Shown here one piece after another: positions 26,258 to 34,822 of a DNA stretch of 40,981 nt. The DNA is from an uncultured bacterium (GTDB taxonomy: Bacteria > Bacillota > Clostridia > Lachnospirales > Lachnospiraceae): the NCBI GenBank assembly GCA_947381965.1, contig CANCXX010000041.1, positions 1 through 40,981 of the forward strand, read 5' to 3'. The translations under genes were made by a program, and so were the position numbers. Position 1 is the first letter of the stretch. Each line of letters starts with the position of its first letter. The notes under the pieces are model-generated. The model was given only the letters and a program-made list of their open reading frames with translations. It searched no databases and was not told where the DNA came from.

Positions 26258-27414
26258 AATCTGCCCTCCAGTTCCCCTGCTATATCCACAATCACCTTTC
26301 TTCCCGCACCGGACAACGCTTCTCCCCGAACCTCCTGATAAAAAGCTTCAAACAAATCCGGTATCTCCTTTTTGCCCAGGGGCGCCTGCCCTTTTTGCCC
26401 TTTCCCGTCTGACTGATGCCTGAAAGTCTCTTCACGCACAATCTGCATCATATTGGGATACCGGCTTCGGAGGGTTCCTATTGGATCAATCAGCTCTCCT
26501 TTATCTGTGAGAACTGCCTGTATATAATCCTGACACTGCACCCCGTCCCATCTGTCGTTGGCCGCTTCCATCAGTTCCTTTAAACTGCCTTTTATTTTTT
26601 TCATTTCGCGAAGGGGGCGAAGAGGAAGGGGGCTTACTTCCCCAAGCCCTTTTCCATCAAGAGTAACCAACAGAGCGCTTTTTGTCTGTCCGCTTTCCCC
26701 AAAGGAATACTTAAGGGGGGACCCTGCATACCATACCGGATATTTTCCTATCTGCTGGGGCTTATGGATATGTCCCAGGGCCACATAGTCAAAGTCCCGG
26801 AACAGGGAAACATCCACATTGTCAAGACCCCCCACATGTATTGTGGTTTCGCCATCGGTAAGCTCCGGCTCTTTTCCCTGGTTGGTAACAAAAAAGTGAG
26901 TCACAAGAACATGGTTTGTTTTTACCGTATCCTCTCTTTTCCCTTCCTCTTCCCAATACTTTGTAAGGAAATTCCTGACCATCTCCTCACTGGTTCCGGC
27001 TCCTGCCTGAGCCGGCTTACAAAAGGGCAGTAGAACAAACTGCGTCGTGCACGCTTCTTCTTTTACCAGAAGCTTCGTCAAAGTCTCCTGATATATTCCT
27101 GCAATATAAACCCCCTGCTTTTGTAACAGGCTGCCGCCAAAGCTAAGCCGCTCCGGAGAATCATGATTTCCGCTGACCATTACCACCCATATTCCCCTCT
27201 CGCTTAAGCTTGTAAGGAAAGAGTCCAGCAAAGTCACTGCCTGGCCGGGCGGAATAGCCCTGTCATAAACATCCCCTGCGATAACTACCCCATTTACCTG
27301 ATTTGCCTCCGCCATACCGCTAATCTGCTCTAAAATATACTTTTGGTCCTCCAGCATGGAAAAATCATTGACTATTTTCCCCAGATGCAAATCCGCAATG
27401 TGCAAAAATCTCAT
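26254..27414 (-). CDS. sbcD: DNA repair exonuclease subunit SbcD (Mre11-like)
   Basis: Manganese-dependent nuclease subunit, 386 residues. All metallophosphoesterase motifs are visible: HIADLHLGK (Asp8, His10), VIAGDVYDRA, VSGNHDSPERL, and ALGHIHKPQQ followed by GSPLKYSFGE. The C-terminal part is the helical capping and SbcC-binding region. The ATG overlaps the stop of the upstream PHP gene by 4 nt and sbcC follows with another 4-nt overlap, giving a tightly coupled PHP-sbcD-sbcC set. Confidence 0.96.
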   Translation of the reverse strand: MRFLHIADLHLGKIVNDFSMLEDQKYILEQISGMAEANQVNGVVIAGDVYDRAIPPGQAVTLLDSFLTSLSERGIWVVMVSGNHDSPERLSFGGSLLQKQGVYIAGIYQETLTKLLVKEEACTTQFVLLPFCKPAQAGAGTSEEMVRNFLTKYWEEEGKREDTVKTNHVLVTHFFVTNQGKEPELTDGETTIHVGGLDNVDVSLFRDFDYVALGHIHKPQQIGKYPVWYAGSPLKYSFGESGQTKSALLVTLDGKGLGEVSPLPLRPLREMKKIKGSLKELMEAANDRWDGVQCQDYIQAVLTDKGELIDPIGTLRSRYPNMMQIVREETFRHQSDGKGQKGQAPLGKKEIPDLFEAFYQEVRGEALSGAGRKVIVDIAGELEGRL

Positions 27415-28157
27415 AAAGGCTCTCCTGCTTTACTAAACCATGTGTCGCCGTTTGTCAGTAAGTACTCCTCCCCTCCAAGCACTGCCTGACAGAAATCTTC
27501 TATGGAATGAAGCTTCCTCTTAAAAGCCATACCACCTCCCAAAAGACGACTGGTATGCACATCTGATCCCGCCGTCATGGGAAGCGCCTGCTTTCGGGCA
27601 TAGGCAATCGCCCGGCTGTCAAATTCCGGACAATGGTGCCCTGTGCTTTTAGAAGAAGAATGAGCTGCATTTATTCCTTCCACCCCGTCCACATCCTCCG
27701 GGAAAAGCCGGATTTCGGGAATATAGCCTGCCTCCCTGTAGGGATGGGCATGAATAACCATTCCCCCTGCCGTTTTTATCAGTTGATGCTGCTCTTTAAT
27801 GGAAGCATCCTTTATCTGGGGATGGGATAAAAGCCATTCTTTGTCCACACCATAAACCAAAAATTCCGTCCCATGGTAACAGGATTCATAGCCGAAAAAA
27901 ACATCCAGTCCAATCTGCTCTCCCCATTTTCTGGCATTCTCGTACCCTTTTGCAAACTGTGTAATCCACTCCTCCCACCCAAGTCCGGCATCAATGCAGT
28001 TGTTGCCATACCAGCTGTGGTCCGTAATAATGATTCCCGTATAGCCTGCCTCCTTTGCCGCCTGGGCCATCTCTTTTCCTGTACTGCGTGCACACGCGCT
28101 GCTTTCACAGGTGTGCATATGGGTTTCATACAAATATGGGTACTCTTTCTTAAACAT
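27411..28157 (-). CDS. PHP-domain phosphoesterase
   Basis: A 248-residue PHP protein. Metal-binding motifs are visible: YETHMHTCESSA near the N-terminus, ITDHSW, GYESCYHGTEFLVYG, VIHAHPYRE and TAGSDVHTSRL. The family includes histidinol phosphatase-like and nucleotide or DNA phosphatases; the substrate here is unknown. I chose the start at 28157 because AAGGA lies 8 nt upstream. An ATG at 28178 adds seven residues but has a weak site. It is coupled by a 4-nt overlap to sbcD, which hints at a nucleic acid or nucleotide clean-up role. Confidence 0.85.
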   Translation of the reverse strand: MFKKEYPYLYETHMHTCESSACARSTGKEMAQAAKEAGYTGIIITDHSWYGNNCIDAGLGWEEWITQFAKGYENARKWGEQIGLDVFFGYESCYHGTEFLVYGVDKEWLLSHPQIKDASIKEQHQLIKTAGGMVIHAHPYREAGYIPEIRLFPEDVDGVEGINAAHSSSKSTGHHCPEFDSRAIAYARKQALPMTAGSDVHTSRLLGGGMAFKRKLHSIEDFCQAVLGGEEYLLTNGDTWFSKAGEPL

Positions 28158-28181
28158 CCTTTGCTTCCTTTCTGCCATTCT

Positions 28182-29957
28182 TTACTTTTCTATTCCCTCT
28201 TTCATATAATCCTCAATAATATAAAAAGGCGCCGGTCCCGTTTCCAGCACAAACTGATGAAACGCCTTCTGATCAAACGCATCTCCAAGAGTCTTCTGGG
28301 CCTTGTCCTTAAGCTCAAGGAATTCCAGATAACCGATAAAATAGCTTAGATAATTGGCCGGTTCCTCCACGATAATGCCAAAAAGTTCATCAACAATCTC
28401 ATCATCTCCAATGCCAAGAGAGCTTAGAAAAGCGCCCACATCCTCCTTGTCCCATCCGTCATAGTGGATTTTCATATCAAGGTAACTGCTTAAAGCCAGT
28501 GAAAAAGCCTGATCCCCTGATAGCAGATCCGCCAGGGTTTCATCCATTCCAGTATAGTCATAACTATATTCCATCTCCACATAGGTGGCCCATCCTTCCG
28601 TATATCCCGTATAAGAAAGTAAATTACGGATCAGAGGCAAATTACAAGAAGCTGTATAAATATTCTGGTATAAATGCCCCGGATACCCCTCATGGGCAAG
28701 GGTGGGATGAAGGTCAGCTCCCATTGATTCGTCCGTATCCAGGTATTTGTCATTAATGTAAATAAAATTATTCTGGATATCGTCTACCGGGGAAGTCAGG
28801 TAAAACGCCGGGCTCATATTTTCCTGCATGGAGGGATGTACATGCTTTACCGTATATCCTGCCTCCGGCGCCTTCGGAAAATCCTTTTCCGCTTCACTTT
28901 TCATTTTTTCAATAATTTCTTCCGGCTCCATATCCGGGAACTCATAAGAAACCAGCCGGTCATATAAGCTCATGTCCTTAAGCAGGGCCTCCTGTATCTT
29001 CTGAAAGTAATCCTCCATAAATTTCTCCGTCCGCTTCAGCAGCTGTTTTATGGAATCATCGCTTCCCGTACCTGACCGTACCAGATACTCATAGTATTCC
29101 TTGCCATGCTCATAATAGCACAGCCCAAGTTCATTAACGCCATTTCCCTTCAGTTCCGTAAGACCGTCAATCAGCGTCTGGTACCCGGCCGTTACTTCCG
29201 TAGTGATAATGGCATGGTTTTTTTCTTTGTATGCCTCCCGCTCTTCCTCCGAAAGCTCCGGGAAAGCATCAATCTTATCGTCAAACACCTCTATCATATA
29301 ATTTTCTTCCGGCTGTGCGATAAACTCACTGCACTGCCCGATTACAGCATCTGCCGTATCATCTGACATAAAAAGACCTGCCTGGGCTTTCTCCTTTTCA
29401 AAAACAATAATCTCCTCTGCCATTTCATCTATCTGGGATACTAACACAAGATAATCTTCTATATCCCTTCTGGTACGGAACGTATACTCCGCCAGCACTA
29501 CCGGAAGCTGGGCCTGATATCCTGTGGTAGGCCCTAAGATTTCCGTATATAAAATAAGATCCTTGGCAGAAAGCTCCGTCTGGGCATAATCCATAAGAAT
29601 ATCATAGGTCAGCTTCTGCTCTCCGGATAACCTGGAAACATCAAATTTCTGCAGCTCTTCCACCAGTTCTTCCATTTCAGCCAGGGATTTTTCAAAATCT
29701 TCCACCGAAAAGCTTCCAAGTGAAACCTTATAATCATCAATCCCTGCCTTTTCAGGATATGCCAGTGTATAATGGAGGTTAATGGTATTGGCTGTTGCTT
29801 CTTCCTTAAAAAGCTCATCCACAAAAGCGTCAAACCGCTCCGGCCCATAGCTGCGGCCTCTGACAGCATACAATATACCTGCGACTCCCAATACACAGAA
29901 AATAACCCCTATCCCTGCCGCCCATATTTTATGTCTGCTGCCCGATTTGTTTTCCAT
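28182..29957 (-). CDS. DUF885 family metallopeptidase, membrane-anchored
   Basis: A 591-residue protein with one N-terminal membrane helix (about 11-32), so the catalytic domain is probably outside the cell. The DUF885 zinc site is LAHEGYPGHLYQ, an HExxxH variant, with YTEGWATYVEME downstream supplying the third ligand. The start at 29957 has GGAGGTG upstream; the longer frame to 30026 is unsupported. Family members act as carboxypeptidases or aminopeptidases, but this subgroup has no assigned substrate to my knowledge. It is the first gene of the PHP-sbcDC operon and has an extended -10 promoter upstream. Confidence 0.88.
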   Translation of the reverse strand: MENKSGSRHKIWAAGIGVIFCVLGVAGILYAVRGRSYGPERFDAFVDELFKEEATANTINLHYTLAYPEKAGIDDYKVSLGSFSVEDFEKSLAEMEELVEELQKFDVSRLSGEQKLTYDILMDYAQTELSAKDLILYTEILGPTTGYQAQLPVVLAEYTFRTRRDIEDYLVLVSQIDEMAEEIIVFEKEKAQAGLFMSDDTADAVIGQCSEFIAQPEENYMIEVFDDKIDAFPELSEEEREAYKEKNHAIITTEVTAGYQTLIDGLTELKGNGVNELGLCYYEHGKEYYEYLVRSGTGSDDSIKQLLKRTEKFMEDYFQKIQEALLKDMSLYDRLVSYEFPDMEPEEIIEKMKSEAEKDFPKAPEAGYTVKHVHPSMQENMSPAFYLTSPVDDIQNNFIYINDKYLDTDESMGADLHPTLAHEGYPGHLYQNIYTASCNLPLIRNLLSYTGYTEGWATYVEMEYSYDYTGMDETLADLLSGDQAFSLALSSYLDMKIHYDGWDKEDVGAFLSSLGIGDDEIVDELFGIIVEEPANYLSYFIGYLEFLELKDKAQKTLGDAFDQKAFHQFVLETGPAPFYIIEDYMKEGIEK

Positions 29958-30040
29958 TTTACACCTCCGTATACTACAAGTCCCCTGTCTGCTGGCTAGT
30001 CCACACAGCCTATAATGCTGCCCCACTCCGGCACAATCCT

Positions 30041-30049
30041 ATTATAACA
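30041..30049 (-). promoter_or_regulatory. Extended -10 promoter before the DUF885 gene
   Basis: TGTTATAAT on the minus strand is a consensus extended -10. The -35 region 17 bp upstream (GTGGAA) is weak. The leader to the start codon at 29957 is about 75 nt. Confidence 0.5.
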
Positions 30050-30075
30050 CTTTGCCCACAAATTTCCACCATATC

Positions 30076-31938
30076 TTAAGACTCGGCGTAATACTGTGCC
30101 TGTGCCTCCCACAACTCCCTGTATTTTCCGTTCTCACAGGATACCAGCTCTTCATGACTTCCCTTTTGGACCATCCTTCCTTCATGAAAAACAACAATTT
30201 CATCACAAAACCTGCAGGAAGCAAGTCTGTGACTGATATAAATGGCTGTCCGGTCTTCCACAATCTCATCCAGTCTGGTATAAATCTCATATTCCGCCAC
30301 CGGATCAAGAGCCGCCGTCGGTTCATCCAGTATAAGAAACGGCGCGTCCTGATAAAGAGCCCTTGCTATGGCAATTTTCTGTTCCTCCCCGCCGGAAATC
30401 TGCACGCCTCCTTCATCCATATCTTTATACAAAAAGGTATCAAGACCATTTTTCATAGACCGGACCCTCTCCCAGATCCCTGCTTTTTCCAGACATTCCT
30501 TTGCCATTTCCATTTCATAAACCTGCCCTGTGGCAATGTTTTGCCCCAGTGGAAGGGCAAGCAGCTTAAAATCCTGAAAAACCACAGAAAAGACATTTAA
30601 ATATTCCCGGTAATTATATTTCCTTATATCAATGCCGTTTAATAAAATCTGTCCTTCCACCGGATCATAAAGCCTGCATAAAAGTTTAATAAAGGTTGTT
30701 TTGCCGGAGCCGTTTTGCCCTACCACCGCAAGCCGTCTCCCTACTTTAAACTTTAACGAAACATCCTTTAAAGCATAGCTTTCTGTCCCCGGATACCGAA
30801 AGCTGACATTACGGAATTCTATCTCATAATTTTTGTCCGAACGCTTCTCCACTGTAAGAGACCCCTGATACATCCTGTTGGGAATATCCAGAAATTCAAA
30901 AAACTCCTTCAGGAAAACTGCATTAAGCCCTGCCTCTCCCAGCTCCTTAAGCATTCCCCCAATCCCTCCCGCCAAAGCGGTGATTGCGCTGATATATTGA
31001 GTGACGGAGCCAATGCCAAAAGCGCCGCCCCAGGCTTTCAGACAAACAAAAAGATATACTATTCCCATAAAAACCCTGGACGCAATGGCAGATAATGCAA
31101 AGGCGAATCCCATCTTTCCTTTTGCATACCTGGAAAACTTATCATTTGTCATACTCAGCATCTGTTCAAAAAAATACGTATTCATTATATCCTGCCGGTA
31201 TATGCGGATATCCAGGGCGCTCTTCTGCTGTCCCGAAAGGGCAAGGACATAAAAATACAGCCTGTTTGACAACTTAATTTCCTCATCCGATTCCGTCCAG
31301 AATCTGTTTCCTATCGTTTCCAGATAAGGAGAAACCACTATTACGCCCATCAACAGCAAAAGCAGCAGTAAAATGCAAAGGGGATGATTTAAAAAAGCAA
31401 GTCCCTCATCTGCCACCGGTAAAATAAAAAGTGACAGGGAAAGCGCCAGCCCGCCCAGCATTTTGAAAAATTCCTCTAAAAATTTCTGAAACTGGTAATA
31501 AATTTTGCCAAGGCCCCAGCCTCCCCAGTTTTCTGTCTGAAAAACACTGTCCACCTTCTCATAAGTGGCGTTATCATCCGCCACACAAAAATCCATGGAC
31601 AAAAGTTTGTCTGAAATTCTTTTTTCATTATAATAGTGTAAGGGAGCGGACAAGGCGTTTTTCCACCGCCCCAGCAGTGAATTAACCAAAAGCGCTGCCG
31701 CCTCTGTCAAAAGCAATGTCACTACATAGTGAATTAACAAATCTTTTCGTTTCATCCCGGCCAGTTCATTGATAATCTGTGCTGAAAAGTAAATGGCAAC
31801 ATAGGGCGAAAGTGCGTTTGTCAGTGAAAAAAGCCCGGTGGATATAAATAATGCCGGATACTCCCTGCACCAGAGCCAAACCGCCCGCCTGTTAATACGG
31901 AAGTTTTCTTTCCATGAAATTTTACGATTGTCTTCCAT
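30076..31938 (-). CDS. ABC exporter half-transporter, membrane plus ATPase domains (subunit B)
   Basis: A 620-residue exporter protein with about six membrane helices (residues about 30-330) and a C-terminal ATPase. Walker A is GQNGSGKTT, the Q-loop is VVFQDFKLL, the signature is QISGGEEQK (Ile for the usual Leu), Walker B is FLILDEPTAALDP and the H-loop is YISHRL. The start at 31938 has GGGAG about 9 nt upstream and lies 17 nt inside the end of the subunit A gene. The pair very likely forms a heterodimer. Location next to a LytTR/GHKL pair suggests peptide or drug export, but the substrate is not visible. Confidence 0.9.
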   Translation of the reverse strand: MEDNRKISWKENFRINRRAVWLWCREYPALFISTGLFSLTNALSPYVAIYFSAQIINELAGMKRKDLLIHYVVTLLLTEAAALLVNSLLGRWKNALSAPLHYYNEKRISDKLLSMDFCVADDNATYEKVDSVFQTENWGGWGLGKIYYQFQKFLEEFFKMLGGLALSLSLFILPVADEGLAFLNHPLCILLLLLLLMGVIVVSPYLETIGNRFWTESDEEIKLSNRLYFYVLALSGQQKSALDIRIYRQDIMNTYFFEQMLSMTNDKFSRYAKGKMGFAFALSAIASRVFMGIVYLFVCLKAWGGAFGIGSVTQYISAITALAGGIGGMLKELGEAGLNAVFLKEFFEFLDIPNRMYQGSLTVEKRSDKNYEIEFRNVSFRYPGTESYALKDVSLKFKVGRRLAVVGQNGSGKTTFIKLLCRLYDPVEGQILLNGIDIRKYNYREYLNVFSVVFQDFKLLALPLGQNIATGQVYEMEMAKECLEKAGIWERVRSMKNGLDTFLYKDMDEGGVQISGGEEQKIAIARALYQDAPFLILDEPTAALDPVAEYEIYTRLDEIVEDRTAIYISHRLASCRFCDEIVVFHEGRMVQKGSHEELVSCENGKYRELWEAQAQYYAES

Positions 31939-33751
31939 TTTTCTGTTCTCCCTCCCGGTAATATTTGCTCTGCAAATCAAAAAGTTTCGCATAGCTCCCG
32001 CCCTTTTTAAGCAGCTCGTCATGGGTTCCCTGTTCCGTAATTCTGCCATCTTCAATCAATAATATCCGGGTGCAAAAACGGGTGGAGGCTAATCTGTGGG
32101 AAATGAAAACAGCGCTTTTTCCCTCTGTGAGTTCATGATAGCTCTGATAAATATTACTTTCCGCTATGGCATCCAGCGCCGCCGTAGGCTCGTCTAATAC
32201 CACAACAGGGCTGTCCTTATAAATTAGCCTGGCCAGCAATAAAAGCTGCATCTCTCCGCCTGATAAATCCGCCCCATCCTCATACACTTCCTTTACCAGC
32301 TGGGTATGATACTTTTGCGGCAGGCTCTCTATCTTCTTTTTAAGGCCTGCTTTTTCTATACACGCCAAAACCCTTTCCATATCAATATCATTTATCTTCT
32401 GGGCCACATTTACCGCCACATCGGAGGGCAGCAGGCAAAAATCCTGAAAAACCCCGGAAAACAACTGGTAATAGTCCCTGCGGTTATATTTTTTGATATT
32501 GACGCCATTTAGCAGGACTTCCCCGCTATCCGGGTCGTAAAAGCCACAAATCAGCTTTATCAGAGTGGTTTTTCCTGCCCCATTTAAACCGACAACTGCC
32601 AGTTTTTCTCCCGGATGAATCATCATGTTTAAATGAGAAAAAATCTCTTTACCTGTCTCCTTATACCGAAAGGAAACATCCCGCAGCTCAATGGTATAGG
32701 CCTTTGTCTTTTCCACCGCAATCGCCTCTCCCCCTTCCATTCGGAACAGCTCTTCATAATCCAGAAATTCCCTTACGGAAGAAAGGGCAAGACTTTGTCT
32801 GTGAAGCTCTGAAAAGCTGTCCATGATTCCTCCTATCCATGCCGTGAACCCGCCCACTGCCGTAAACTGCAGCAAAAATTCCGGCGCAGTAAGTTTTCCC
32901 TCCAAAGCAAGATACAAAAGCCACCCATAAGCCGCTCCATTGCGCAGAAAGTATAAAAGAATATGTGCCAGATCTGCCAGAAAATATACCTTTTCCCTTT
33001 TTGCCCCAAAATCCTGGTACATTTTCAAATATCTTTCATGAAGTCCTTTTAACCATTCCTCCATACCGAAAATGCGGATGTCCTTTGCCAGATAACGATC
33101 TCTGGTTCTTCCCTGTATATACTGGATTCCCTGACTGATTTTGCTCTCTTCCTGCCTGTGCCGGTATCCCCAGCCATTTAACCGCCATCTTGCCAGATAA
33201 TCCCCAACGGCTGTCACAGACGTCACACTTACCACCAGAAGCCCCACATTTGTTAAAAGATACAAATAGATCAGAAACCCAAGCACATTCTGGATAATTC
33301 CTGCAAAAGTGTTCCATACCTCTTCCGCCGGCGCAGTATTTGAAAATAATGCTTCATTTGCCTTCGCCTTCAGGTTGATAAAATCCTGTCGCTCTGTCAG
33401 CGGATAGGAGCAGGTTTCTCCCTTCTTCTCCACCTCAAGGGTCAGAGAAGCGCGTACTCTGGTTCTTCCAAACATCAAATTCTGACTTATATAAGCGCTA
33501 AGACCACTGGTTCCCATCATGGCCGCCGTAAAAATAAATATTTTGCCAAGCAGGTCCCCTATGGAAACATGCTCCTCCAGACTGCCCAAAATAACAGGCA
33601 CAACATACAGCTCCAAAAGAGCTGCCGCCACTACAAGCAGCGCCTGCAGCAGCATAAGACAAATTACACTGGGGACCTTTTTAGCCGCCAGTTTTACCAT
33701 ATAGCAGGAGTTACTCCAAATACTATACTTTACAGCCTTATTTTTCCTCAT
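31922..33751 (-). CDS. ABC exporter half-transporter, membrane plus ATPase domains (subunit A)
   Basis: A 609-residue partner of subunit B. The start at 33751 has GGAGGATTC upstream. The open frame continues 59 codons further only because it runs into the 101-bp repeats, which I treat as non-coding. The membrane domain precedes an ATPase with Walker A GLNGAGKTT, Q-loop GVFQDFCLL, signature DLSGGEMQL, Walker B VVVLDEPTAALD and H-loop FISHRL. Both ATPases keep Glu after Walker B, so both sites may be active. No peptidase C39 domain is present. Confidence 0.9.
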   Translation of the reverse strand: MRKNKAVKYSIWSNSCYMVKLAAKKVPSVICLMLLQALLVVAAALLELYVVPVILGSLEEHVSIGDLLGKIFIFTAAMMGTSGLSAYISQNLMFGRTRVRASLTLEVEKKGETCSYPLTERQDFINLKAKANEALFSNTAPAEEVWNTFAGIIQNVLGFLIYLYLLTNVGLLVVSVTSVTAVGDYLARWRLNGWGYRHRQEESKISQGIQYIQGRTRDRYLAKDIRIFGMEEWLKGLHERYLKMYQDFGAKREKVYFLADLAHILLYFLRNGAAYGWLLYLALEGKLTAPEFLLQFTAVGGFTAWIGGIMDSFSELHRQSLALSSVREFLDYEELFRMEGGEAIAVEKTKAYTIELRDVSFRYKETGKEIFSHLNMMIHPGEKLAVVGLNGAGKTTLIKLICGFYDPDSGEVLLNGVNIKKYNRRDYYQLFSGVFQDFCLLPSDVAVNVAQKINDIDMERVLACIEKAGLKKKIESLPQKYHTQLVKEVYEDGADLSGGEMQLLLLARLIYKDSPVVVLDEPTAALDAIAESNIYQSYHELTEGKSAVFISHRLASTRFCTRILLIEDGRITEQGTHDELLKKGGSYAKLFDLQSKYYREGEQKNGRQS

Positions 33752-33763
33752 TTGAATCCTCCA

Positions 33764-33980
33764 TTCCAGTTCCGCTCTTGTCCCCTCCGGTGCCCTTCCC
33801 ATCAGAGAAAAACCCTCTGCTTCGCATACCGTTTTTTTCTGCGCTCCTTCGGGGACCTTCGCTGTTCCAGTTCCGCTCTTGTCCCCTCCGGCGCCCTTCC
33901 CATCAGAGAAAAACCCTCTGCTTCGCATACCGTTTTTCTCTGCGCTCCTTCGGGGACCTTCGCTGTTTCCAGTTCCGCTT
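33764..33980. repeat. Two tandem copies of a 101-bp palindromic repeat plus a partial third
   Basis: Copies at 33764-33864 and 33865-33965 differ at only a few bases; a 14-bp start of a third copy follows at 33967. Within each unit, read on the minus strand, CAGAGAAAAAC and GTTTTTCTCTG can pair (exactly in the second unit). The flanks GTCCCC and GGGGAC extend the dyad. 101 is not a multiple of three, so the repeat is not a protein repeat. It looks like an intergenic hairpin repeat. Confidence 0.9.
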
Positions 33981-34002
33981 TATTGATAAATTATAGTGCA
34001 AA

Positions 34003-34050
34003 ATCCCCCCGGACATACAAACCGGGGACGGAATGCACATCTGGGGGGAT
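34003..34050 (-). promoter_or_regulatory. Two mutually exclusive hairpins downstream of the kinase gene
   Basis: On the minus strand ATCCCCCC (34043-34050) can pair with GGGGGGAT (34003-34010), or CCCCGG (34022-34027) can pair with CCGGGG (34007-34012). The two share an arm, so only one can form. The second is followed by GGATTTTG and could be a weak terminator. Confidence 0.45.
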
Positions 34051-34121
34051 AGAAAACAGTACCTAAATGGTATATTAATTTCAAGTCATTGTGGTGAATG
34101 ATTTATTAACAGCTTCTTACC

Positions 34122-34784
34122 TTACCCCTGGGGAAGTAAGATTTCTGTCGTAAACGCACCGTCTTCACTGTTTCTGCTGATATACCCATGATATCTTTCA
34201 ATAATTGTATCAATACGCACCAGCCCATATCCATGCCCATATCCTTTTCCGGATAAAAAGCGTCCGTTTTCCTTCTTCTGCTTTTTCCCGGCTGTGCGGT
34301 TCGTAAACGACATATAGAGCTGGGTGTTTTTCATATCCATATAAACACGAATCATTCGCTCTTCCTTTGGAAGGGACATGCTGGCCTCAATTGCATTATC
34401 AAAAAGATTACCTATAATAATGCACAAATCTATCTCCGCCGTGGTAAGCGCAACAGGTACATGGGCGTCCGCTGTCACCAAAATGTTTTTTGCTTTCGCC
34501 AGAGATATTTTACTGTTTAAAATAACATCCGTCATTTTGTTTCCGGTCCGAAGCGCCATATCTACCGTATTCAGGTCCGCGTCCAGTTCATCCAGATACC
34601 GTTTGATATCCTCCATATCTCCCATATCCGCATAGCTTTTTAAAACCTGTATATGGTTGCGGTAGTCGTGCCGCCATCCCCGTATCTGGCGGTACATATT
34701 CTCAACCTCTGCGTAATGGGTGGCCAGCAAATCACTTTGATATCCGGCAATCCTTTTATCTATTATTTTCTCCCAAAAAAACAT
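34122..34784 (-). CDS. GHKL-type sensor histidine kinase, soluble short form
   Basis: A 220-residue kinase of the AgrC/GHKL group. The H-box RHDYRNHIQ contains the phosphorylatable His, the N-box is GNLFDNAIEA and the G-box is GYGHGYGL. No membrane helix or sensor domain is present: the protein starts only about 30 residues before the dimerisation helix. The start has AGGAGG 6 nt upstream. It follows the LytTR regulator after 38 nt and precedes the ABC exporter genes. Being soluble, it must receive its signal from another protein, perhaps the exporter; that is inference. Confidence 0.88.
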   Translation of the reverse strand: MFFWEKIIDKRIAGYQSDLLATHYAEVENMYRQIRGWRHDYRNHIQVLKSYADMGDMEDIKRYLDELDADLNTVDMALRTGNKMTDVILNSKISLAKAKNILVTADAHVPVALTTAEIDLCIIIGNLFDNAIEASMSLPKEERMIRVYMDMKNTQLYMSFTNRTAGKKQKKENGRFLSGKGYGHGYGLVRIDTIIERYHGYISRNSEDGAFTTEILLPQG

Positions 34785-34822
34785 CCCATGCCTCCTGCCC
34801 GAAAAGGATATTAAAACAAAGC

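Larger units (their letters stand above)
33752..34121. other. 370-bp gene-free stretch between the kinase and ABC exporter genes
   Basis: It holds the 101-bp repeats (33764-33980), a TATAAT on the minus strand at 33990-33995 and two mutually exclusive GC hairpins (34003-34050). A TATAAT-poor promoter candidate (TTGAAA at 34079-34084, 17 bp, TACTGT at 34056-34061) is also present. Control of the exporter genes probably lies here. I see no coding region. Confidence 0.6.

Noticed and set aside
33752-33928. 59-residue N-terminal extension of ABC exporter subunit A
   Set aside because: It is a translation of the 101-bp hairpin repeats, and a good ribosome site and Met lie at 33751.
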